This document shows, piece after piece, positions 38,078 through 46,837 of a stretch of 64,000 nt of DNA. Numbering within the stretch: the stretch's first letter is position 1; the number at the start of each line of letters is the position of its first letter. Origin of the DNA: JBBPZA01 sp963728925 (lineage in GTDB: Bacteria > Actinomycetota > Thermoleophilia > Solirubrobacterales > Solirubrobacteraceae). Location: contig CAVSMB010000022.1 in NCBI GenBank assembly GCA_963728925.1, positions 56,570-120,569 of the forward strand, written 5' to 3'. Under the pieces are notes generated by a model that saw only the letters and a list, made by a program, of their open reading frames with translations, had not been told where the DNA came from and did no database searches. The position numbers were made by a program, and so were the translations under genes.

Positions 38078-40933
38078 CTAGGCGCTGGGAGCCGGAGCCC
38101 CGTCGATCGCCGTCGCGAGCTCGCGCCGTGACGCGATGTTGAGCTTGCGGTAGGCGTTTCGCAGATGCATCTCGACCGTTTTGACCGAGAGCCACAGGGA
38201 CTCGGCGATCTCGCGGTTGGTCGCGCCCCCACGGGCGAGGAGGGCGATCCGCCGCTCGCTGGCGGTCAGCGACGCGAAGCCCGTGCGCTGCACACGCCGC
38301 GGCCGGGCGCCCGCGACGTGGAGCTCCTGCGCGGCCTGCTCGGCGAGCGCGAGGGCGCCCTGTGCCTCCGCGACCTCGGCCGCGTGCGCGAGCGGCGCGC
38401 GGGCCGCCCGGCGGCGTCCGTCGCGTCGCAGCGCCGCACCGAGCGAGACCAGCGAGCGTGCGTGCTCGAGCCGCGCGGGGGTGGGCTCGAGGGCCGCGAC
38501 GGACTCCTCGAGCAGGGTGACCGAGCGCTCGCCCGCCTCGATGTCGCCCGCGGCGCGCAGGGCGACCCCGATCGCTCGTGGCGTTCCCCATCGACGCGCG
38601 AGCCCGAGCTCCGTCGCGGCGAGCTCGCGGGCCGCGCCGACGTCGCCACGATGCCCGAGGGTTGCCGCGAGCGTCGAGCGCCAGGGAACGGCCGCGGGGT
38701 TGGCGGTTCCCCACGGTTCCAGCCGGCGACCGATCTCCCGCAGGTCGGCGACCCCCTCCTCGCCCCGCCCCTGGGCGATGCGCAGATGGGCGCGGACGAG
38801 CAGCACGAGCTCGTTGCCGCCGACCTCGCGCAGCTCACCCCCCAGCTCGTGGCGCTCGAGCAGCCGCTCGCACGCGTCCAGCTCGCCGCGCTCGAGCAGG
38901 CACTGGAGCACCGGCGCAGCGAGGAACGGCAGGAACATGGCGAGCAGGCCGGTCTCGCGGGTCAGCTCGAGGGCGGTGCGCGCGTGCGCCTCGGCGTCCT
39001 CGAGCGCTCCGCGCCGCAGCTCGACGTCGGCCTGCGCGGCGGAGGCGAGCGCGAAGCCGACCGCCGAGCCACGGGCCTGCGCCTCCTCCATGCCGGCCGT
39101 GTTCACCTCGGCGGCGGTCTGGAAGCGCTCGGCGATGGCCAGGGTCGCCGAGGCACGGTAGGGCGTCGCGGAATCCGGTCCCTCGTGCGCGAGCAGCGTG
39201 CCGCCGTCCCACCCGCGCGAGGCGAGTTGCGCCGCGCGGTCGGCGGAGCACCGCAGCCGGAGGGCGTCGGTGTACGCGATGGCCACGAGCGCGAGCCGCT
39301 CGGCCGCGGTGGCCCCCTCGAGCCTGTCCCAGCGGTCGAGCCTCGCGCGCGCGGCGTCGATCGCCGAAGGGTCCAGTCGCGCGGCGAAGAGCGCCTCGCC
39401 GGCGAGCCGCAGGCCCGCGTCGCGGTCGCCCGCCGGCACGGCGTCGGCGGCCTCGCCCAGGACCCCCGCCGCCTCGCGTCCCCGCCCCGCGAACATGAGC
39501 GCGCGTCCCAGCAGCAGCGCGTGGCCGGCGCGCTCGCCCGCGTTCCCCGCCTCGAGCACGGCACGGTGCAGGTCGCCGACCGCGCGCGGGTCGCCGATGC
39601 GCAGCTCGGCGGTGCCCAGCAGCGCCCGAAGCGACGGCGAGCGGCCCGCGGGCGGGGGCTCCTCCAGGGCCCGGCGGAGGTAGCCGACGGTGGCGTCGGG
39701 CGCACCCCGGGCGAAGGCCCACGCCCCGGCCTCGCGCAGCGCGTTCACGACGGCCGGATCGCCCGCCGGATCGGTGGCGAGCAGGTGGGCGGCCACCTCG
39801 TCGGGCGACCGGCCGGCCGCGAGCAGCAGCTGCGCGGCGCGACGGTGCAACGCCGAGCGCTCCGTCGCGCCGAGCGCTCCGTAGACCGCCGTCCGCACCA
39901 CGGGATGGGTGAAGCGCAACGGGCGCTCGTCGACAAGGACGTCCGCCCACGCGAGCGCGATCACCGCGTCCGAGGCGGCCTGCAACGAGCATCCCGCGAG
40001 CTCCGCCGTGATCGCCGGCTGGGCCGAGGGGCCGAGCACGGCGACGGCGCGCGCGAGCGCGGTCGCGCCCTCCCCGATCCCCGCGACGCGCGCTGCGACG
40101 GCGCGCGCGACGCCCGCCGGGCCGACGGACCGGACGTGGCTCGCCTGCTCGGCCGAAGGGGCCACCCCCTGCACCCGCAGCTCCGTCGCGAGCTCGTGGA
40201 GCAGGAGCGGGTTGCCTCCGGTCGCCGTCGCGCACGCCCGGGCGAAGGGCGTCGCGGTGGCGCGACCCAGCGCGCGCTCGAGCAGTGCCGCGGCCGCCGC
40301 CTCGCTCAGCGGCGAGGGGCGCAGCGGGTCGCCGGCCACCCGGCGTAGTTGCGCCGTCACCCGCTCGCCCTCCGCTCCAGGCGCGTCGCGCGAGGCGAGG
40401 ACCATGAGGACCGGGAGCGCCTCCAGCCGCCGGGCCAGGTAGGCGAGGAACCGCAGCGAGCTCGGGTCCGCCCACTGGGCGTCGTCGACGAGCAGCGCGA
40501 GCGGGCGACGGGCCGCCGCGTCGGCGACGAGCCACCGCAGGCCGTTCATCGCCGCCGCGTCGTCGCCCATCGCCGACGCCCCGCCGGAGGCTCCGCCCAC
40601 GATCGCGACCCCGAGCGCCGCGGCGCCCGTCGCCCGCTCTCCCGCGCCGACCAGCGGGCCGAGCAGGTCCTGCACGACCCCGAAGGCGAGGGAGCCTTCG
40701 AGCTCTCCTCCGCTCGCGCTGAGCCCGTGCAGCCCGGCCGTGGCCGCGATCTCGCCGATGGCCTGGAGCAGACGGCTCTTCCCGATGCCGGGTGGCCCTT
40801 CGAGCAGCACGAGCCGGCCCGACCCGGCGGCGGCGTGCCGGGCGGCGACCGCGCCCACGCCGGTCTCCCGTTCGCGCTCGAGCAGCTCGCTCTCGCGCGT
40901 CGGGTCCCGGCCGGTCGTCGAACCCGCGATCAC
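38078..40933 (-). CDS. Large ATP-binding LuxR-family regulator (LAL type)
   Basis: This 951-residue regulator has an N-terminal AAA/STAND ATPase (Walker A GPPGIGKSRLL at 46-56, Walker B LLVDDAQWADPSS), a long alpha-helical repeat region (about 330-870, TPR-like), and a C-terminal LuxR helix-turn-helix (about 885-945, LTASERRIALLARGG, TNREIAESLWLSVKTVEMHLRN). Such proteins (MalT-like) usually activate transcription when a ligand binds. GTG 40933 is 48 bases from copy 3 of the shared element, on the divergent side, so it is a natural candidate to regulate the nearby secreted proteins, though this is inference. Confidence 0.88.
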   Translation of the reverse strand: MIAGSTTGRDPTRESELLERERETGVGAVAARHAAAGSGRLVLLEGPPGIGKSRLLQAIGEIAATAGLHGLSASGGELEGSLAFGVVQDLLGPLVGAGERATGAAALGVAIVGGASGGASAMGDDAAAMNGLRWLVADAAARRPLALLVDDAQWADPSSLRFLAYLARRLEALPVLMVLASRDAPGAEGERVTAQLRRVAGDPLRPSPLSEAAAAALLERALGRATATPFARACATATGGNPLLLHELATELRVQGVAPSAEQASHVRSVGPAGVARAVAARVAGIGEGATALARAVAVLGPSAQPAITAELAGCSLQAASDAVIALAWADVLVDERPLRFTHPVVRTAVYGALGATERSALHRRAAQLLLAAGRSPDEVAAHLLATDPAGDPAVVNALREAGAWAFARGAPDATVGYLRRALEEPPPAGRSPSLRALLGTAELRIGDPRAVGDLHRAVLEAGNAGERAGHALLLGRALMFAGRGREAAGVLGEAADAVPAGDRDAGLRLAGEALFAARLDPSAIDAARARLDRWDRLEGATAAERLALVAIAYTDALRLRCSADRAAQLASRGWDGGTLLAHEGPDSATPYRASATLAIAERFQTAAEVNTAGMEEAQARGSAVGFALASAAQADVELRRGALEDAEAHARTALELTRETGLLAMFLPFLAAPVLQCLLERGELDACERLLERHELGGELREVGGNELVLLVRAHLRIAQGRGEEGVADLREIGRRLEPWGTANPAAVPWRSTLAATLGHRGDVGAARELAATELGLARRWGTPRAIGVALRAAGDIEAGERSVTLLEESVAALEPTPARLEHARSLVSLGAALRRDGRRRAARAPLAHAAEVAEAQGALALAEQAAQELHVAGARPRRVQRTGFASLTASERRIALLARGGATNREIAESLWLSVKTVEMHLRNAYRKLNIASRRELATAIDGAPAPSA

Positions 40934-40981
40934 GTCGGTCGCCTCGGGAGCGAGCCTACCGGCGCGCGGCGGGCGACAGGA

Positions 40982-41011
40982 AAACCCTAGGGCGCTTCCC
41001 CGTAGCGACCG
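40982..41011 (+). promoter_or_regulatory. Shared bipartite upstream element, copy 3
   Basis: AAACCCTAGGG, 9 bases, GTAGCGACCG: identical to copy 1 in both blocks, with CTTCCCC/CCTCCCC in the gap. It lies between the LuxR gene and the BNR_4-type gene, 120 bases before the latter. Confidence 0.7.
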
Positions 41012-41131
41012 TGGCCAAGCGGAGGCATGCTGGTTTGCACAGAGCCGCCCCGCCCACGCTCCGGTGAAACGGCTGGGCTCGCAGCGGCGGACCCGGCGGC
41101 GTCGACCAGGCGCCCGTGAAGGAGCCTTGCG

Positions 41132-42451
41132 ATGAGACGCTTGCTGTCGTCGTGCGCGGTCGTGCTCGCCACCCTGTTCGCCGCACTTCCGGCCGAGGGC
41201 GCCACGGTCACCGAGGCCGTCGGCGACGGCGGGTGGTCCTATTTCGGAGACCCTCGCGCCATCTATGAGTCCGGGCACACGTTCGTGGGGTGGACGACGC
41301 CGACGGGCCAGGTCCAGGTCGGCAGCTTCCGGGGGCGACGGACCGAGGACATCACCACCGTGGACAGCGACACCGGGGCCGGCGAGACCCCCGACGCCAT
41401 CGCGACGCTCGACCAGTTCGGCGTCGACGACCACAGCAACCCGAGCCTCACGACGCTGCCCGACGGCCGCATCGTGGTCCTCTACGCCGACCACGCCAAC
41501 GACCGCGCGCGCTTCGGCGAGCTGTACTACCGGATCTCCAGGCGCCCGCACGACGTGAGCGACTGGGGCCCGGTGCGCTCGGTCCCCGGCGTCGACCGGA
41601 TCCCGGGCGGCCAGGGCGTGGCGTACCCCAATCCGGTGCAGACGGACTCGGGCAAGACGCTGGTGTTCTGGCGCGGCAACAACTGGTGGCCCAACGTGTC
41701 GGTCACCGACGACTTCAAGCGCTGGTCGCGTCCGCGGACGCTGATCCGCGGCCCGCGCAAGCAACGGCCCTACGCGAAGTACGCGGGGACCGGCGGAGGC
41801 GCCTTCGTCGCCTACACCAACGCGCATCCGAATTCCCGCCCGACGAGCATCTGGTGCCTGTTCGTGCGCGAGGACGGGACGCTGCTGCGGCTCGACGGGC
41901 GCAAGGTCGGCTCGGTCGACAAGCCCCCGTCCTACACCCGCGGCACCCCTGTCTACCGCTACCGGCCGGCCCTCGGGCACTCGTGGATCATGGACGTCGC
42001 GGTGGACGCGGGGCGGCCGGTGGTGCTCTACTTCCGGCGCCAGCTGAACGGCGGCAACATGTACCGGCTGGCGCGCTGGAACGGGCGGCGGTGGATCGAC
42101 CGGCCGATCGTCGCCGCGGGCGACACGCGGGCGGACAACTGGTACGTCGCCGGCGCGACGCTCGACCACGAGACGCCCAACGTGGTCTATCTCGCCAGGC
42201 GCCGCTCGCCGGCGCAGGCCTCGGAGATCGAGCAGTGGGTCACCCGCGACGAAGGCCGGACGTGGACGTCGACCGCCCTGACCTCGGGCTCCACAAGCGA
42301 CAACTGGCGGCCCGTCAGCCCGCGCGGGCTGACCGGGGAGCGCACGCAGGTGTGGTGGTTCACCGGCCAGTACCGCAACTACCGCAACTTCCAGACCCGC
42401 GTGAAGCTGGCGGCGGGCGTTGCGCTCGAATCCGGAGGACCGAGCCGGTGA
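41132..42451 (+). CDS. Secreted BNR_4-type beta-propeller protein
   Basis: This 439-residue exported protein has a signal peptide (about 4-23, ending AEGATV) and a propeller fold of the BNR_4 group: WSYFGDPRAIYESGHTFVGW, DDHSNPSLTTLPDGRIVVLYADH, GVAYPNPVQTDSGKTLVFWRG and DNWYVAGATLDHETPNVVYLARR. BNR_4 proteins include ulvan/polysaccharide lyases and putative neuraminidases; no catalytic set can be named here. It is coupled to the GDSL gene by a 4-base overlap and carries copy 3 of the shared element upstream. AAGGAG precedes the ATG. Confidence 0.8.
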   Translation: MRRLLSSCAVVLATLFAALPAEGATVTEAVGDGGWSYFGDPRAIYESGHTFVGWTTPTGQVQVGSFRGRRTEDITTVDSDTGAGETPDAIATLDQFGVDDHSNPSLTTLPDGRIVVLYADHANDRARFGELYYRISRRPHDVSDWGPVRSVPGVDRIPGGQGVAYPNPVQTDSGKTLVFWRGNNWWPNVSVTDDFKRWSRPRTLIRGPRKQRPYAKYAGTGGGAFVAYTNAHPNSRPTSIWCLFVREDGTLLRLDGRKVGSVDKPPSYTRGTPVYRYRPALGHSWIMDVAVDAGRPVVLYFRRQLNGGNMYRLARWNGRRWIDRPIVAAGDTRADNWYVAGATLDHETPNVVYLARRRSPAQASEIEQWVTRDEGRTWTSTALTSGSTSDNWRPVSPRGLTGERTQVWWFTGQYRNYRNFQTRVKLAAGVALESGGPSR

Positions 42452-43728
42452 TCTCCACCCGCATTCGTCACGCACTCGTCGTGGGGCTTTTCGCCCTGTG
42501 CTCGGCGACGGGCGTCGCCTCCGCGTCGGCGGCCCCGTCCGGCAAGCTCTACGTCGCGATGGGCGACTCGGTGACGCGGTGCTGCAGCCTCTCCGGCCGG
42601 CAGTATCCCGAGCGCTTCTTCCGAGTCCTCGAGCAGCGCGGCGGGGCCGACACGTTCGAGAACATCGGCGTCGGCGGCGAGACGAGCTCGAGCATTCGCG
42701 GAGCGCAGCTCTCACGCGCCAGGACGCTGATCGCCGACCCGCGTACCGACACCACCGTGCTCACCCTCGACATCGGTGGCAACGACCTCCTGCAGAGCCC
42801 TGGCTGCAGCGCTTCCGCGCCAGACTTCTCGCTGGCGGCGTGCCAGCCCACGCTCCGGGGCTTCACCGCGAACTACACGGCGCTGCTGGACTCGCTCGTG
42901 GCGGCGCTGGCCGCCGACCCCGGGCCGGAGAGACTCATCGTCGTCGGCTACTACAACCCGTCGTCGGGCCGCGCGGGAGCGGATGCGGCGGCGGCGAACA
43001 CCGCGTCTGTGCTGCTCGGCGCCGACGGGCGGGTCGACTGCGCCGGTCAGGGCGCCGCGCTCGGGCTCAACGACATCGCCGCCTGCGTCGGCGCGCAGCG
43101 CGGGGCCCCGTTCGCCGATCTCTACCCTGCGTTCCTCGGGAAGGGCGACGAGTGGTTCGCGGACGCCGTCCACCCCAACGACGCGGGGCACGCGGCCATC
43201 GTCGACGTGCTCGCCGCCCCGCTCGGTCCGGGCGGCGACTCGGCCGCGCCGACGCTGGCCGTACCCGGGACTATCCGCGTCGATGCGACCTCGAGGAGGG
43301 GGACGCTCGTACGCTACGAGGCCAGCGCGGTCGATGACCGCGACCCCCATCCCGAGATCCGCTGCGTGCCGCGCTCTGGCGCGCGGTTCGCGATCGGGGT
43401 GACCACGGTCTTCTGCTCGGCCGCCGACACCGACGGCAACGTGACGCGCGCCTCTTTCAGGGTCTCGGTCCACGGCGCGGGACGCCAACTGCGCGACCTG
43501 GTCGTTCGCCTGGACGCCTCTGGCCTTCCGGCGAGGCGCCGGCGCGCGTTGCGGTCGAAGCTCCGCCTGGCGGAGGCGAGCGTGGCGCTGGGAGCGACGA
43601 GGGACGCCCGTCTGCGCCTGGTGCGCTTCGCCGCCGCCGTGCGCCGCGAAGCCGGCGCGGGGCTCTCGGTGGCCGAGGCATCGGACCTGATCAGCCGGGC
43701 GCGCCGAATCCGCGCGGTGCTGCGCTGA
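42448..43728 (+). CDS. Secreted SGNH/GDSL esterase, paralogue of 32764-34077
   Basis: This 426-residue protein has the same plan as the esterase at 32764: signal peptide (about 8-28), Ser41 in VAMGDSVTRCC, LDIGGNDLL, Asp/His in ADAVHPNDAGH, an HYR-type domain and the FIMAH-like helical end (LVVRLDASGLP...FAAAVRREAG...ISRARRIRAVLR). The GTG at 42448 follows a GGAGG site and overlaps the BNR_4 gene stop (GTGA), so the two exported proteins are made together and may act on one glycan substrate (glycan cleavage plus deacylation). That pairing is inference. Confidence 0.85.
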   Translation: MISTRIRHALVVGLFALCSATGVASASAAPSGKLYVAMGDSVTRCCSLSGRQYPERFFRVLEQRGGADTFENIGVGGETSSSIRGAQLSRARTLIADPRTDTTVLTLDIGGNDLLQSPGCSASAPDFSLAACQPTLRGFTANYTALLDSLVAALAADPGPERLIVVGYYNPSSGRAGADAAAANTASVLLGADGRVDCAGQGAALGLNDIAACVGAQRGAPFADLYPAFLGKGDEWFADAVHPNDAGHAAIVDVLAAPLGPGGDSAAPTLAVPGTIRVDATSRRGTLVRYEASAVDDRDPHPEIRCVPRSGARFAIGVTTVFCSAADTDGNVTRASFRVSVHGAGRQLRDLVVRLDASGLPARRRRALRSKLRLAEASVALGATRDARLRLVRFAAAVRREAGAGLSVAEASDLISRARRIRAVLR

Positions 43729-43791
43729 GGCGCGTCAGCGTTCGCGATCGGGTAGAACGCCCCGAAGGAGCCGCGATCCGACGGGAGGCCG

Positions 43792-44073
43792 ATGCCGACG
43801 TACATCATGCTCACCACCCTCACCCCCGAAGGGGTGCAGACGGTCAAGAACAACCCGCAGCGCATCCGCGAGGTGTCCAAGGAGGTCGAGCAGCTCGGCG
43901 CGTCGGTGAAGGCCCAGTGGGCGACGCTCGGGCAGTTCGACTTCGTCAACGTCGTCGAGGCGCCCGACGACCAGACGATGGCCCGCCTGTCGATGGAGCT
44001 CGGGTCGCGCGGAACCGCGAAGTACGAGACGCTCCCCGCGATCCCGATCGACGACTTCATCTCCTCGCTGTAA
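43792..44073 (+). CDS. GYD-domain protein
   Basis: This is a 93-residue ferredoxin-like-fold protein of the GYD family: MPTYIMLTTLTPEGVQTVKNNP, KAQWATLGQFDFVNVVEAPDDQTM and a Gly/Arg loop before the last strand. The family has no settled function. It ends exactly one codon before the purD GTG, so it is probably co-transcribed with the purine genes. Confidence 0.85.
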   Translation: MPTYIMLTTLTPEGVQTVKNNPQRIREVSKEVEQLGASVKAQWATLGQFDFVNVVEAPDDQTMARLSMELGSRGTAKYETLPAIPIDDFISSL

Positions 44074-45351
44074 GTGCGGGTCCTCGTCGTCGGCGCCGGC
44101 GGGCGTGAGCACGCGCTCGTCCGCGCGCTCGCGCGCTCCCCGCAGCGCCCCGAGCTGCTCGCCGCGCCCGGAAACGCGGGCATCGCGGCCGACGCGCGGA
44201 TCCTCGAGGTGGGCGCCGAGGACCTCGACGGCCTGGTCGTCGTCGCGCGCGACGAGGCGGTCGACCTCGTGGTCGTCGGGCCCGAGGCGCCGCTGGTGGC
44301 CGGGCTTGTCGACGCCCTAACGGCCGACGGCATCGCTGCCTTCGGTCCGAGCGCGGCGGCCGCTGCGCTGGAGGGCTCCAAGGCCTACGCCAAGGAGATC
44401 ATGCTCGAGGCCGGTGTCGCGACCGCGGCGCACGAGGTGGTGGAGAGCGTCGAGCAAGGGCTCGCCGTCGAGCGACGGCTCGCGGCCGACGGCCGCCCCG
44501 TCGTCGTCAAGGCCGATGGCCTCGCTGCGGGCAAGGGCGTCGTCATCGCTCAGGACGAGGGAGAGGCAAGGGACGCGCTGCACGCGATGCTCGTCGAGCG
44601 CCGCCACGGCGATGCACCCGTCGTCGTCGAGGAGTTCCTCGATGGCGAGGAGCTCTCGCTGCTCGCGCTGTGCGACGGGGAGCGTGCGCTGCCGATGGCG
44701 CCCGCCCAGGACTACAAGCGGATCTTCGACGGCGACCTCGGGCCCAACACCGGCGGCATGGGCTCCTACTCGCCGGTGCCCGGGATCGACGCAGCGACCG
44801 CCCGGGCGCTCGCCGCCGCCGTCCACCAGCCGGTCGTCGACCTGTTGCGCGAGCGCGGGACGCCCTTCCACGGCATCCTCTACGCCGGCCTGATGCTCAC
44901 CGCCGCTGGGCCCAAGGCGCTCGAGTTCAACGTGCGCTTCGGCGACCCCGAGACCCAGGCGGTGCTCCCGCGCCTGCGCTCCGACCTGCTCGAGGTGCTG
45001 CTCGCCGCCACGCGGCCCGGCGGCCTGCGCGAGACCGAGCTCGAGTGGTCGGCGGACTGGGCCGTGACGCTGGTGCTCGCCGGCGGCGGCTACCCGGAGT
45101 CCTCGTCCTCCGGGGACGTGATCGCCGGGCTCGACCGCGTTCCGCCGGGCGTCGAGGTGACCCACGCCGGGACCGCGCGCCGCGGAGACGAGCTGGTGAC
45201 CGCGGGCGGGCGCGTGCTCAATGTCACCGCTCTGGGGCCCGGGCCGGGTCCCGCGCGCGACGCCGCGTATGCTGCCGCCGACATGATCGCCTTCGAAGGC
45301 CGACAGCTCCGCCGCGACATCGCCCTGCGCGCCGTGGAGCGCGTCTCGTGA
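44074..45351 (+). CDS. purD: Phosphoribosylamine-glycine ligase
   Basis: PurD makes GAR from phosphoribosylamine, glycine and ATP. The 425-residue ATP-grasp enzyme shows VVGAGGREHALVRAL, VVGPEAPLVAG, FGPSAAAAALEGSKAYAKE, VVVKADGLAAGKGV, DYKRIFDGDLGPNTGGMGSY, GILYAGLMLT and EFNVRFGDPETQAVLPRL. The GTG start follows directly after the GYD stop. First of the purine genes in this window; its stop overlaps purE by 4 bases. Confidence 0.96.
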   Translation: MRVLVVGAGGREHALVRALARSPQRPELLAAPGNAGIAADARILEVGAEDLDGLVVVARDEAVDLVVVGPEAPLVAGLVDALTADGIAAFGPSAAAAALEGSKAYAKEIMLEAGVATAAHEVVESVEQGLAVERRLAADGRPVVVKADGLAAGKGVVIAQDEGEARDALHAMLVERRHGDAPVVVEEFLDGEELSLLALCDGERALPMAPAQDYKRIFDGDLGPNTGGMGSYSPVPGIDAATARALAAAVHQPVVDLLRERGTPFHGILYAGLMLTAAGPKALEFNVRFGDPETQAVLPRLRSDLLEVLLAATRPGGLRETELEWSADWAVTLVLAGGGYPESSSSGDVIAGLDRVPPGVEVTHAGTARRGDELVTAGGRVLNVTALGPGPGPARDAAYAAADMIAFEGRQLRRDIALRAVERVS

Positions 45352-45836
45352 GCGGCTCGCCCGCGGAGGAGGCTCCGCTCGCCCAGGTCGAGACGCAGGT
45401 CGAGGAGCAGCTCGACGAGCTCGAGGTGGACGCTCCCCAGGTCGCCATCGTCATGGGCTCGGATTCCGACAAGGAGACGATGCAGAAGGCCGAGGCCGAG
45501 CTCGACGAGCGCGGCATCAGCTACGAGGTGCGCGTGATGTCGGCCCACCGCCAGCCCGACGTCGTGGCCGAGTACGCGAAGGAGCTGAAGTTCCGCGGCT
45601 TCTCCGTCGTCATCGCGGGCGCCGGCCTCTCCGCCGCGCTGCCGGGCGTGGTCGCCGCCCACACCGAGCTGCCGGTGATCGGCGTGCCGCTGACCAGCGC
45701 GAACTCCGCCCTCGGCGGCCTCGACGCGCTGCTCTCGTGCGCGCAGATGCCGCCGGGCGTGCCGGTCGCCGCCGTGGGCCTCAACGCGGCCCGCAACGCC
45801 GCGGTGCTCGCGGCGCGGATCCTCGCCTCGGCCTGA
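45348..45836 (+). CDS. purE: N5-carboxyaminoimidazole ribonucleotide mutase PurE
   Basis: This 162-residue protein has an unusual Glu-rich leader of about 32 residues before the core. The core has IVMGSDSDKETM, VMSAHRQPD, VIAGAGLSAALPGVVAAHTELPVIGVP and CAQMPPGVPVAAVGLNAARNAAVLAARIL. The stretch that usually reads GGAAHLPG in class I PurE is GLSAALPG, so the conserved His of that loop is Ala. PurK, its usual partner, is not in the window. GTG start overlaps purD. Confidence 0.92.
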   Translation: MSGSPAEEAPLAQVETQVEEQLDELEVDAPQVAIVMGSDSDKETMQKAEAELDERGISYEVRVMSAHRQPDVVAEYAKELKFRGFSVVIAGAGLSAALPGVVAAHTELPVIGVPLTSANSALGGLDALLSCAQMPPGVPVAAVGLNAARNAAVLAARILASA

Positions 45837-45860
45837 GCGTCCTCGCCTCGGCCTGAGCGT
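45821..45860. repeat. Perfect 20-base tandem duplication across the purE stop
   Basis: Two adjacent identical 20-base units (45821-45840 and 45841-45860). The first includes the purE stop codon and the second repeats it out of the gene, so PurE is unchanged. The duplication ends at the stop region of the convergent SDR gene. Confidence 0.95.
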
Positions 45861-46732
45861 CAGGGCGCCGGCAGGCCGCCGTGGCGCGCGTGGGCGCGCT
45901 CCTCCGCGTCGGCCGCCCGGACGATCTCCTGCAGCCGCTCGTCGCGCTCCATGCGCGCGTCGACCAGGGGGTTGAGGAGCCCGCGCAGAACCGACCAGGC
46001 CGCCCACCACTTCGGAGCGAAGATGCGCGGCGCACGGCGTTCGATTCCGTCCGCGATGGCCTCGCCGGCGGCGCTCGGCGGCAGCCGCCTGAGCATGAAC
46101 GGCGGCGGCAGGGTCTGCTCGGAGCGCTTCACGAGGGGATCCTCGAAGGCGTCCTGGACCATCCGCGTGTCGATGAAGCCGAAGTAGGCCACGCTCGCGC
46201 TTGCGCCGTGGTGGGCGAGCTCGACGCGAAGCGCTCGGCCGAGCTGCTCGACCCCCGCCTTGCTCATCGCGTAGGCCGAGTTCATCGCGCCGTTGGCGAA
46301 CGCGTAGACGGAGGCGACGACGACGACGTGGCCGCCTCGCTCGACGATCTGCGGAAGCGCTGCGCGCGTCGTCCGCCACACGCCAAGCAGGTCGACCTCG
46401 ATCGTGCGCTCCTGGGCCTCGGGGTCGATGACCCGCGCGGTCGCCGTCGGCGGAGCGATGCCGGCGTTGGCGACGGCGACGTCGAGACCGCCGAAGCGCT
46501 CCACCGCCGCTGCGACGGCGGCGTCCATCGCGTCCCGGTCGGTCACGTCGACGGCCAGCGCCAGCGTGCGCTCGCCGACCGCGCGCGCGGCGTCGCGGGT
46601 CGCCTGCTCGTCGAGGTCGACGAGCACCACCGACGCGCCGCGGTCGTGCAGCCGGCGGACGGTCTCGAAGCCGATGCCGCGCGCAGCTCCGGTGACCAGC
46701 GCGACGCGGTTGGCCACGGAGTAGGAGGGCAC
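45860..46732 (-). CDS. Short-chain dehydrogenase/reductase
   Basis: This 290-residue SDR has the cofactor motif TGAARGIG, VDLDE for cofactor choice (Asp suggests NAD), DVTDRDAM, NAG in VANAGIAPP, the catalytic Ser in VVVVASVYAF and Tyr-x3-Lys in YAMSK. The C-terminal part (about 200-290) is longer than average and includes MLRRLPPSAAGEAIADGIERRAPRIF, as in lipid- or steroid-type SDRs. GTG 46732 (VPSYSV) is preferred; the frame extends upstream only through a 9-base repeat encoding AAG repeats. Confidence 0.85.
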   Translation of the reverse strand: MPSYSVANRVALVTGAARGIGFETVRRLHDRGASVVLVDLDEQATRDAARAVGERTLALAVDVTDRDAMDAAVAAAVERFGGLDVAVANAGIAPPTATARVIDPEAQERTIEVDLLGVWRTTRAALPQIVERGGHVVVVASVYAFANGAMNSAYAMSKAGVEQLGRALRVELAHHGASASVAYFGFIDTRMVQDAFEDPLVKRSEQTLPPPFMLRRLPPSAAGEAIADGIERRAPRIFAPKWWAAWSVLRGLLNPLVDARMERDERLQEIVRAADAEERAHARHGGLPAP

Positions 46733-46750
46733 GGCCGCGATCCTCCCCGC

Positions 46751-46804
46751 GCCCGCCGCGCCCGCCGCGCCCGCCGCGCCCGCCGCGGCCACCGCGCCCG
46801 CCGC
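46751..46804. repeat. 9-base tandem repeat upstream of the SDR gene
   Basis: Six 9-base units of the form GCCCGCCGC, four perfect in a row, one diverged and one perfect. They lie in the 105-base gap between the divergent SDR (46732) and exported-protein (46838) starts, where promoters would be expected. Confidence 0.9.
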
Positions 46805-46837
46805 GACCGGGCCCGTGCCCGGATACGCTCGCGCGCC

